A DNA stretch of 64,000 nucleotides, taken from Aptenodytes patagonicus. Its lineage: Eukaryota; Chordata; Aves; Sphenisciformes; Spheniscidae. Under the pieces are notes generated by a model. That model was not told where the DNA came from, made no database searches, and was given only the letters and a program-made list of their open reading frames with translations. Shown in pieces: positions 41,401 to 53,400 of the stretch. The stretch's first letter is position 1. Each line of letters begins with the position of its first letter. Position numbers and translations under genes: made by a program. The DNA is taken from NCBI RefSeq assembly GCF_965638725.1, contig NC_134982.1:4894126-4958125 (forward strand), in the 5' to 3' direction.

Positions 41401-44400
41401 GTGTATTCCAGATTTTCTTTGTTCTGAAAGTACTCTTTGAAAATAATTTTCCATTCATTAAAATATTTCTGTAAAACCTAAGACGAATCACAAAGTAACT
41501 TTTTTTTTTTTGTTAGTATGGTGAAACCTAGTGACTCTTTTTAGAGGTCAGGGTCCTGTTATTTTGATTATTTTGTATGTTAATGAAGCATTCTGTGATA
41601 TTTATAGCTCTTTACGTAGAAATGTTGAAGCATTGTTCAAGAACTGACCAAGAAAATAGACACTGATAGACAGTCTTCAAAGACAGCAGCTAAAGAACAA
41701 GTAACTGTTTGGTACATTTGTTTTTACCTTTAATATTATGAAAATTAATGTGTTAAGAGGGGCTTTTGGAGTTGTGGTGTTGACAAATACTAGTTTTGGT
41801 GATGGTGGGATTTGGGATGTGAGGGGGAGAGATTCTATTGGTAGTGACACTCTTAATTTTTTTTTTCCTAGGAAAAAAAGAAGAAAAGTAGTGAGGAGTC
41901 CCAGATACAAGAGTCTGATGATGTCTTCCTCCCTCCCGTGGCAGAAGTGTCTTCTGCAGCCAGTAAAGTGCAAGTGGTACATCCTGGAGAATTTACAGAA
42001 ATTTGTCTCAGTGATGAAGTAGAGGATGGAAAAACTATAAACGATGTGTGCGACAATTTATCTTCAGCAAATGAAGGGTCTTCGGCAGTGACTCTAGAGC
42101 CCTCCACAGATGCAGAAGAGTTCAAAGCTGATCCTTCCCACGAGGAATGTGGGGGGGATGTTGGGAAGAGTGGAAAAAGCCAGTTGGTCAAACCTGACAG
42201 CCCTGTGGAGGCGGTTGCTAGCGGATCAGGAAACTCCGATGTATTGAGTAGTACCTTTCATTCTGGTGCTGCTGGCTCTCAGACAGCAGTGGGCTTTGCA
42301 CAGGGCAAAGGAACTGAAAACGTACAAGATGTTAAAAATCCTCTTGTCCGTTCTTCAGAGAAGCTTCCTCTTAGTCTCTCGCAGCTCTCTGAGAAATCCA
42401 AAACACGTATTCAGCATTCGGGATTGAAACCAGTTTATCCAGACTTGTCGGCTGAATTGTCCTATGAGAGACCAACCGTAATAGCAGTTAAACCGCTGTT
42501 GCACAATGAAAGGCTGTATCCAGAGCTCCCAACCGAACCAGAACTGGTGCCATTTACCAGAGAACAGCTGAAAATTTTTGAGCCGTGTTCATGGTTGGAG
42601 AACGTCGACTCCTATGCAGAGGAATTTGAAAGCGTTGCTCATCAGGACAGGCACGAATTTTATGAACTGCTCCTGAACTACATGCGCTGCAGGAAGCAGC
42701 TGTTGCTGGCTGAGGCAGAGCTGCAGGCTATGACGACAGACTGCCAAAATATTAAGGGGAGATTATGGACTTTTAAAGAAGAACAGAAAACCGTGCAGGT
42801 GCTGTTGCTGAAGCTACCTTTGAACCCAAACTATTTGGACGTGATTCCAGACGTTAATTTTACTTGCTGTCAAGTTTACTGTATTTAAGCTGTTTTATTC
42901 TAAGAGAGATGATTGCCTTTGCTTTTCTGTCTCTCCACTGATCCCCAGTACTTCAGAGTATCATCCTGTTGAGACTTAAGGCAGTTTGTTGTTTGATTTT
43001 TAAACTCTGACGAGTGTAGGGTAGCGGGATCTCCGTTAGTGAACTCTTCTGGAGTCAGACTCATGTTTGTAGTCAGTCAGAATGAGCCTGTGTGCAGCCA
43101 GTTCTGCCTGTAGGGCAGAACTGTTGGGTGAAGTTTGTGCCGCAGTACTTCAGGTAGAGGCAGGGGATATGCAGGGGAGTAGGACTTCAGAATGACCGTA
43201 GCGGTGACGTCCCATGTGGCCTGCTGCCTATAGTGACAGTTTTCATTGATGTCATTCCCGACTGTCCTGCTGTCAGAGGCGGCAGCTGCAGAGGAGCTTG
43301 AGTTATGCTCGTGGGTGACCCTGTTGCTCAAAGCATAGGGAGTGTGAAGTCCGTCCACTTTCAGTAACTGTCACTCCATTAAGTGGTGCTGTGGTTTTAG
43401 CTACTTCCAGGGTGGTCACGGTACCCTGTAGCATTTCTGTCTGCAAACCAGAGGAGTCTGGGGAGCTCTTTGCATGCATCAGAAAAATTTTCCCCCAAAC
43501 TCATTCTGTGTAACTTTGTTTTTGGAGCTGGACGTTGCAGTGGGAGTGAATGAAATTGTTCTGGCGCTCTGATGCTGTTTATAGCCAACACATCATCAAA
43601 ATTGTTGAAGCTGCCAAGTACCTATATATGTGGTGGCTTTTACTGTTGTTTCTGTGAGTGCAGTGCCTCTCCTGTGCAGTTCTTCAGAGTTGAGAGACAT
43701 CCACTGAACAGATTTGAATCTTTCCCTTTTCACTAGGGAATAACGACCTGTATCGCTGAACCTCACTGAACTCTCAGTTTTGTGTTGATCACTTTCTACG
43801 CTGAAAGCAATTTTGGCTTCACTCTTACATCCGCACTGGTCGTCATACAGTTGGCTAAGCTTGCTGCTTGCTTTATTCCATCCCGATTCACTATGTTTTT
43901 TACTGTATGTCCAGAATAATTGTTGTCTTTAAATATTTAAAATTCTTATTCTACTAACTTAGGAAACACAGGGATACTTTAAAGCTAAGCTTCCAAAGTG
44001 CTGATTCTGAAGCATGTTTCCTGGTTGCATAAAAGAATAATAGCAATGTTATGTATTGTGGTTTTCTTGTGCTGAAGAATTAGAGATAGGGCAGAGGAAG
44101 ACTAGTCTCAGCTTTTAATTCCAGTTTGGGAAAAAGTTAGTCCAGTTCATTTCTGAAAATTTTAAATGTATAATGGGGAATTGCTATAAATATTCAGTTC
44201 TGGGAGCTTAGACAAATATTTATCTTGTTTCAGTAGATATTTTAGCTTTAAAATAACAGATCCAAATATTTATGGAAATCTATAAACTGAGAAGCAAGTG
44301 CGCTCACTGGGAGTAGAGACACCTGGTTTTGTTCACATCTTGTCAGTGATATAGACGAGTCCCTTCATATCTGTTTCTAAATCTGAGTTATTGAGGGTTT

Positions 44401-47400
44401 AGAGAGTCATTTTTTTCAGAAGTCAGGGATATGCATCTTCAGTAATCAGCAGCTCTAAAAAGTATGTAGGATGTTCTGACATGTTTGTCTTTTCCACATG
44501 TGAGGTGGCCCCTTTTATGAAAGCTTTGAAATCTGTTGAGGGGAGGGTTGTGTCAAGGCTAATTTCTGTAAGCACACTTGACACAACAAAATGACAAAGC
44601 CACTTAAATAAAATAATTGCTTTCTTTTCAGGGTGTCTGTGCAGATCAGTGCAAAGTGACAGGCCACCATCGCTACCAGACAGTGGAGCTGAATGAAAAT
44701 GTGTTGGGGGAACTGAAAAAGCTGTTTGAAGCCAAAGCAGAGCACGTGCATCAGACACTGGCGCTGCACTCGTACACTTCGGTGTTGTCCCGGTTGCAAG
44801 TGGAGTCATATGTCTACAGGTTGCTCAGCAGCTCGTCCCTGCTGAGATCAGTGGCTCTTCAGCAGCAAGAACAAGGTGTGTTGCTGCTCTAGACCGTTCC
44901 CCATGCTGTTTAGGGTGCCCAGCACCTTGTTCACCTGCAGTTTTGGAGTCTTGTGGTGGAATTTGTACACTGGAGTGTTTCTCCTCTGATACTAAAACTT
45001 GCTGATCTTATGTAGGGATCAGTGAAACTTTTTTCTCACAGGAAAAACTCCAGTTCTCTTAAGTTACCTGGAGAGTGGAAGCTGAATGCAGGAATATCTT
45101 CTTCTGTCGAAGCTGCATACTGCCACTGATTACTGTAGAGGAACACCGGGTGGGATGGGACACCCGGACTCCAATCTTTTGTTGTCAAAGGCAACGTATA
45201 ATACAGTCCATTTTCCAAATTGATAATGCACAATTCTAAAACCAGCTGGATGTTTTTCCTGCTTTACTTCCTCTTGAAATCTCGCAGCTCTAATACTTGG
45301 AAATCTTTTTGGTTTTCATCCTAAGTATATTACTTATATTTTTTTTATACATATATATATATATATAAAACCTTTTAGCTAAAGTATTCCTCCCCCTCCC
45401 ACCCTGGACATTCATTCTTCCTAGTCTTTCTCCCTTTGCCCCCCAACCCCCAGACAGTTGATGTGCATAGTAAATGGTCGTTCTTAAAAGGCCTTCCCTC
45501 AACATAAACTTTTTATGAGAGTAACCGTAGTAAATTCTTCTTGTAATTAGCGTCCAGCGCTTAATTATAAAGTTCTCTAAATAAGTGTTCTTCTCTGTCA
45601 GATTTAGCAAGCAACTGTGTTGAAATATCTTGATATCTATAGATACAGAGAGCAAATTTTCTGTATAGCCCCAAAACCACTACTTATGCTACTACTCTGA
45701 GACCTGCTCGTCAAAGCTCCTTAATTCTGTTTTTAATTTACAGTTTCAAAGCAGTCAGAAAATCTTTCTTCGGACTTGGGCCACTTGAAGGAGTGTATCA
45801 GCGTCCTTTTCAGTTTCACTCGCAGAGTTATCGAAGATCCTCAGTTTCAGAGTGACCTTCTCATGTGGCTGCAGAGACTGGTGAGAGAGTAAAGCATGGA
45901 TATAGCTGTTCGATCCAACAAATGGGATGAATTTGGGAGTAATTTCTGAAAGTGTTTCTCTCACTATCCCACATGCACTGATTTTTTTGGGATTTGTTCT
46001 ATGTGAGGAACAGAATCTGTTAGTGAATCTCTAGAATGAATTCCCTTGTCTGAGGAAGTCAGTGGAGGTCAGCACCATTAATGAGGACTGGCACCTGAGC
46101 AGCCAGCACTGCTCAAAGTGGATTTAATACTCAATATTCATTATGCTTTTACTTATTTTGAAAGTAAAACTATTCAGACTTGTCATTTTTGAGAAACTTC
46201 TATTCTTGCTGATTTCTAAATAAATTAGTTTTTAATGCAATTGTAAAGTAAGTGATTTTTCTACACCAAAGAAAACGGTTTGTGGCTTATGAGCCAAGCC
46301 AGCAGCCTTTTACATATTGTTCTCCTTGTGGTTTAACCCAGCAGGCGGCTGAACACCACACAGCCATTCGCTCACTCCCCCCCAGTGAGATGGGGAGAGA
46401 ATCGGGAAGGAAAAAAAAAAAGAGTAAAATCCGTGGGTTGAGATAAAGACAGTTTAATAGGACAGAAAAGGAAGGGAAACTAATAATAACAATAATGATA
46501 AAAGAATATGCGAAATAAGTGATGCACAATGCAATTGCTCACCACCCACCGACCGATGCTCAGCCAGTTCCCGATCAGTGGTCACTGCCCCCCGGGCCAA
46601 CTCCCCCCAGTTTCTGTACTGAGCATGACGTCCCATGGTATGGAATGTCCCTCTGGCCAGTTTGGGTCAGCTGTCCCGGCTGTGCCCCCTCCCAGCTTCT
46701 TGTGCACCTCCTTGCTGGCAGAGCACAGGAAGCTGAAAAGTCCTTGACTTAGTGTAAGCACTGCTCAGCAACAACTAAAACATCAGTGTGTTATCACATT
46801 GTTCTCATGCTAAATCCAAAACACAGCACTGTGCCAGCTACTAGGAAGGAAACTAACTCTATCCCAGCCGAAACCAGGACACTCCTGTAACTTGCTCTGA
46901 AAATTGAGGTTTGTTAGAAAGCATGGGAAGAGAAATGGAAAAAAAAAAAAGTATTACTCTAGTTAGCAAGACTGTAAAGGAACTTGAAATTGTTTAAAAG
47001 ATTCCAATATACTTCCCCTTAGGTGTCAGTGTTGCAAAGAATTGGCTGCCCAGGTGACCATCTCTTCCTCTTCAACCACATCCTTCGGTGTCCAGCTGGG
47101 ATCAGCGACTGGGCTGTTCCATTCATTCAGGTGTGATTGTTTAATTCTTTATTTGTCAGAAAGTTGGAGTGGGAGTGCAGTGGGTAGGAGAGGAGAGCGT
47201 CTTGTGCCTAGTCAATCCCTCATGGCCGCTGTGTGTTTCCAGGTGTGTGGAATCATGGTAACAGTGAGGGGTTTGTCAAGGGATGTATTCACCCGTGTTA
47301 GTCCAACCACGAGCAGGTTAACAGGGAAACACACGTCTCATTCTTGGCTAGAGAGACTCCATGAAAGGGAGTCAAGGACTTGCGGTGCACCTCAGAAGGC

Positions 47401-50400
47401 CTCGTGCAGCAGCAGGTTTTGAGAGTGCTCTCCAAGAAAAGGAAAGAATATTTAGACTTGAAGCAGCAACTGTGTATGAGACGAGTGAGATTGGAGGCAG
47501 CTCTGTAATGTATAAGGAATGAGGAGGAACAGATTTTTATATCCTGCTTGTTGAAATGGGACTGGTTTCCCTGGAAAGTTAGGTAATTTCAAAGGCAAGG
47601 GTTCACTTCGTATAGAACAGAGGGAGTGCAGATACCCAAAGGTACTAGGATGTTCTTGCAAAGAACACTTTTACTCCTCCAAGAGAGGAAGATGTTGGAA
47701 ATCTAGCAGTGGGAAAAGGATTGCAATTACACTAACAGGGGGAAGGCAAGCAATGAAATAAAGGGATGATTGGAGGTAGCGTCCTAACTTCTCCTGCGCT
47801 CAACGTCCCAGTTCCCCCTGGTGCCCAGATGTACACATGAAATGGAGAGAGAAGTTGTCTTTTTGGGGAGCTTTTGATTTTTTTTTTCTTTTTTTTTCCT
47901 CCTTTAAATTAATTTCTATAAGTACTTCTTTTGGAAAACTCCCAATATTTTGCCACAGCAATTCTTTCTCCGGGGTGTGGGAACTGTCTTTTATGGATAC
48001 TTTTTAGTCTGAACAAAAAGCTAGTGAAAAATGTGAAACTCAATTTGAATTTCTTTGATAAAACTAATTTGCCCTGTGTTTCACTTGGACTGTAACTTTA
48101 TTTAGGTTCACTTAGATTGTTGTTTGTTTGTTTGTTTTTTGCATTTAATTTCAGATCAAAGTCTTGGATAATCCATCAGGTGTCTTTCATTTCATGCAGT
48201 CTCTTGCCTTGCTTATGTCTCCTGTCAAGTAAGTATGAATGTGATTTTATAAATATGTTCTGATAATTTAAGAGTAGAAAATACGACACAAGATCTACTT
48301 GTAAAACCCTGAAAGTTCATTGCAGGCAAGGTCATAAAAGCAGGCACAAATAAGTGATTCACAGTTTAATTCAAACTCTTTTCACTCATGCATCTTTAAA
48401 TACAGCCTTGGCAATACATTCTCCTACTGTGGACAGTATGATGCAGCTTGCGTTCAGCTGTCAAATAGCATGTGAAGACTGACATACCCGCGTGTTTTCT
48501 TACTGTGACTTCTGAAATAAAGTTCTTGCCTTGCACGATGGCCTGTTCGTTATACTGTCTCTGCAACAGAAGCCCTTGAGTAAAGGGTTTGCTAAGTTAG
48601 TGTATACGGTTGGGCTTCTTAATGTATTTTTCATCCTTTTTTTTTTTAATCTAGAAGTGGTGCTTTTATCTTATCGTGGTGCTTGGAGAAGCTAGTTAGT
48701 GAAATCAATTATGAGTGAAAACTGTTATGTACTTCAGATAAAATATATAACTTGCCTTCCCCCCACCCAAATTTTAATGTCAAAGAATCAAACTGCTGGT
48801 ATTTAGGGTTGTCATTGTGATCTTGATAGTCTTTGACCCTGAGTTAAGTAGGAGTCCTATATATTGGAGGCTATTATTTTAAAGGGTTTTGCCTTCACTT
48901 TTCCTGTCCAGAGCTGCCTGGGGAAACGTGTATCCTGAGGGCATGCATATTGCCAGTGCATTTTGATGCTTGTGTTTTGAACAAGGGCTAACTTAAGGTA
49001 TTGGGAGTGACGCTCTCAACTGTTGATACAAGAACGCAGAGCCTCCATAATGGCTGTAATTACTGGTAAAAGAGCTGAGGCTTGTCTGTTACAGCTGCTG
49101 CACGTCAGGAACAAGTTTGAGTTTTGAATTTGGTTTGTGAAATCAGTATCTTAAAACTTACATTTCATTTGTAATAGGTTCATATTATCAGAGTATAAGT
49201 TCAAGGAGGTCAGGAGGGTAATACTATGCCGGAGGTTTGTGGTACTGTGTGCAGAGTTCTGCCGGTACTTTTCAAGTTAGAAGGAAGTTGGATGTTATGA
49301 TTTTAATTTAGAATCATAGAATCATCTAGGTTGGAAAAGACCTTTAAGGTCATCAAGTCCAACCGTTAACCTGGCACTGCCAAGTCCACCACTAAACCAT
49401 GTCCCTAAGCACCACATCTACATGTTTTTTACATACCTCCAGGGATGGTGACTCAACCACTTCCCTGGGCAGCCTGTTCCAATGCTTGACAACCCTTTCA
49501 GTGAAGAAATCTTTCCTAGCATCCAATCTAAACCTCCCCTGGCGCAACTTGAGGCCATTTCCTCTCGTCCTATCACTTGTTACTTGGGAGAAGAGACCGA
49601 CCCCCACCTCGCTACAACCTCCTTTCAGGGAGTTGTAGAGAGCGATGAGGTCTCCCCTCAGCCTCCTTTTCTCCAGGCTACACAACCCCAGTTCCCTCAG
49701 CCGCTCCTCAGAAGACTTGTTCTCCAGACCCTTCACCGGCTTCGTTGCCCTTCTCTGGACACGCTCCAGCACCTCAACGTCCTTCTTGTAGTGAGGGGCC
49801 CAAAACTGAACACAGTATTTGAGGTGGGGCCTCACCAGTGCCGAGTACAGGGGCACGATCTCTTCCCTCCTCCTGCTGGCCACCCTATTTCTGATATAGG
49901 CCAGGATGCCATTGGCCTCCTTGGCCGCCTGGGCACACTGCCGGCTCATGTTCAGCCGGCTGTCGACCAACACCCCCAGACTCTTTTTCCGCCAGGCAGC
50001 TTTGTGACATACTTGTTAATTTCTTGTTCTTGTATCTGTTTTTTTCAGTATCTTCTCTTAACTAAAAAATGACTTAATTCAGAATTTTTAATTTTCTAAT
50101 TTTTTGTAAACTTGATTTTTCACTTTAAATCAGAAATCGGGTGGACTTCATGTGCCATATGAAACCAAGTGAAAGGAAAAGTTCCTCTTCATCTGGGAAA
50201 GAATCTGGAAACTGGACCCTGGTAGATGAAGGAGGAGAAGAGGTACAGCAAATGACTTCTCTTTTTTTTGTTTTTTTCCCTTTGTGCTTTTGCTCCAGAT
50301 TGTTGTATTGATTGACATTCAGTTAAAAAGCATCATATCTATTTTACTCTCCTTTTATCTCTGTGATATAACTGTAGATAGTGGAGCTTCCAGGAATGAG

Positions 50401-53400
50401 TATTAACAGATAGAATTTAAACGTTTGAGCTATTGCATGCAAAAGGAGCATGGAAGTAGACATATGTTTGAGTAGGTGCTTCCCTTCAGAAGCTGGCTGG
50501 ACTAGCATAGTGTTACCTCTACTTCTGCTTCCTAGCTGATGAGGGCTTTTATGTATAAACGCAGACAGAAGAGGAATTTAGAAGGTTGTGTGTGTGTGTG
50601 TGTGAAGGAGAGTTAATTTGTACTTTCTTTGTTTTCCTCTTACAAGCGAACTGTAATTAGTACCACAGTGAAGCCCTTCTACCATGCATTTTATTGTAAA
50701 GCTACTAAAAGCGACTGTATTTGTCTATAGGATGAGGATCCTGAAACAAGCTGGATTCTGCTTTTGGAAGATGACTTGATTTCCCTGTTGTCACAGTTTC
50801 CATTTCATGAACTCTTTCAGCAGTTCCTTGGGTTTAAGTCTGGAGGTAAATCAGTTGCTAAAGAGTTATGCTTTGTTTTGCTTACGCTGATGGTATTAAT
50901 GACTAAAACTGCCAAGAATACTACTGCATTATGAGAGTCTGTGAGTGAAGTAATAATGGACCTATGCAACAGCTCACAGACTAAACAGATGAGATGGGAG
51001 TGTATGCCATGTGTACGGGATGACTTACAGCAATACTAGCATGCAAAACGTTAGTCCTTGCCTGAGTTTTGATCTGCTCGTTATACTCACAGATGTGCTT
51101 TCAGGACTAATTTTTCCCCTTTGCCTCTTAGCTGTCATGTTACTGTGATTTTTCTCCAGTTATTTATTCATTCTTTATTTTGCTAAATCTCTGGACAAAT
51201 ACATGAAGATAATTGCTTGCTAGAGGTCTTATAACCTGCATAGTTTATTTGTACCTTCATACTTAACAGGTATTTATTGTTCATTTCATAAACAAAACAT
51301 AAATTTCAGTTCACTATATAGCTGGCAAACAATGAACTGTTTGCCAGCTATATGGTGAATTGTTGCTTTGAGTGCTTGTTAAGTTACTTAATAATCCAGA
51401 ATTCACACATTTTTTTGAGACTTATTTTTCTGTCTCGGTCTTAGGTGCTTATTTTCCTGAGAAAACAACTCCCCAGGACATGATGAAGGTTTTTGCTTTT
51501 GCAAACTCCTTAGTGGAACTTCTGTCTGCGGGGTTAGAAACATTTAACAGAGCACGGTACCGACAGTTTGTGAAGCGAATTGGTCAGCTGATCAAGTAAG
51601 AGAGTATCTTCTCTGTGATATGATTAAATCTTTTTGATATGGTCTGGTTTAAAGTTCAGAGCTGCTAAAAAAAAAACAAAAAAACAACAAACCACCACCA
51701 AACAAACAAAAAAACCAAACTGCACCAACCAAAACAAAACAAAAACCCCAAACAGTTCTTGGGTACGTTTTGCTCCAAGAGTTGGTCAGCTTAGGGTTAG
51801 CCAGTCTGGGAATCTGAAATCCCAGGGTCTTTGACTCTCAAGCCGCCTGTGAAGTGGGGAATTGCGGAATTTAAATGCTGTGGGTACAGAGGAGCTGGGT
51901 GAGCTGTGGAACGCCAGGCTGACTTCCATCAGAGATGTGCTTAGGCTTGTCTTGGAAGGTCACTGATACCCAACAAACAGTTTCTTGAACCACCCTATTT
52001 ATAACTAGTGTTACTGCTTGCTTTCCATTGTAATACAGAGTTGTTTTAGGGTTTTTAATTTCCTCCTTGAAAATCCTCATATTGTTGCAGTAAGCAAATG
52101 TAATTGGAACCTGAAAGTTGCTCTTCATTTTCAAGTCTCTACCAGTCACTTTATATGGCTTCTATGAGTGTGTTTTCAAGGGGGATACAGTTAAATCAGA
52201 AACAAAATTCATGGTTTTCTTTGTGTTATTAGAGCAGTAACTTTCTCAGTATAATTATTCCTGTATGAGCTCTTTGCATGTACAGCCACTTCATAATGTA
52301 GGACTACCTTAAGGCTCCAAAGCTCATACACAAACTAATTTGGTATAACAGAATATTATGCATTGTTTGGTTGCAAAGCCAAGGAAGGATAACACAGGAA
52401 TTTCAGACTAACCCTGTCTGAAGAGGGGAGGGAAATGCTCTTTATGTGGAAATCTCTGGGAGCCAGAGGACAAAGTCTCTTGTGACTAGACTCTGATCTA
52501 GTTTCACTTGTCTGTGTTTTTATATGGTGATGACATACTTAATGATCCTTCTTCAACTTGTTTGTTCTGCTGTGTAGGATGACGCTTTGTCATGTGAGTG
52601 ACCACTGGGCCCAATATGTTAGCAGCAATAAACAATATGGATCAGTAGCGCATCCCTATTCTGTGGAAAAATTGCAACTGGAGTTTGATGAGCTGTTTTT
52701 TAGAGCTGTTCTACATGTTCTGAAGGCAAAAAGGTAGGCTGTCCAATGTGATTGATACTGGCTTCATCTTGGAGTTAGATATTTGAAACTGGGAATTACA
52801 GTAGCTTTAAATACTTAATGGTTTAAACAAGGCTGCAATATGCAGGATTTTTCAGCATATTGGTAGTATTAAGATGGGGAGGAGTTACGACTTGAGTTCT
52901 AACATCTGGCAGAAGCTCTGGGGACCTGTTCAGTTCAGAATGAGGTTAACTCGGAATTTGAGATGCTAAGACACATCCTCACATTCCTAATTCTGTTATG
53001 TGGCAGAGATGTGGGCATATGTCTCCTTTTCAAATGTTGGGATTTATCAGGGTGAAACTGTTCCTATCTGCCTCTTCAAATCCAACAGGTTGGGAGTCTG
53101 GTTGTTCATGTCCGAGATGCCTTACGGAACCTTATCCAGCAACATGCTTTGGAGGCTCTTCTTTGTCATGCACTGCGCAGAGAGTGAGCACCTGGAAAAG
53201 CTCTGCTCTGCTCTGCAACCTGCTGACTGCAAACAAAGACTCAAAGGTAGAATTCCTTCACTCAGAACCAATTTTCATAGATTCAGCTACTGCTGCATGA
53301 GCTACGGGTTTAATTTCCATTGTTAAATACACCCTCAGCAGCGTGACTGGTCCAGAAGCCTTAGAAGTGTCTTGGACAGTTCATGGTCTTCCAGTACTTG

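Larger units (their letters stand above)
38242..41871 (+). other. EPG5: EPG5 intron 1 (3.6 kb)
   Basis: Contains a duplicated block of about 120 bp (38627-38750 and 40267-40389) and a pair of 19-bp direct repeats (41089-41107 and 41144-41162). It ends in a strong polypyrimidine tract. No transposon or additional exon is recognised. Confidence 0.7.
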
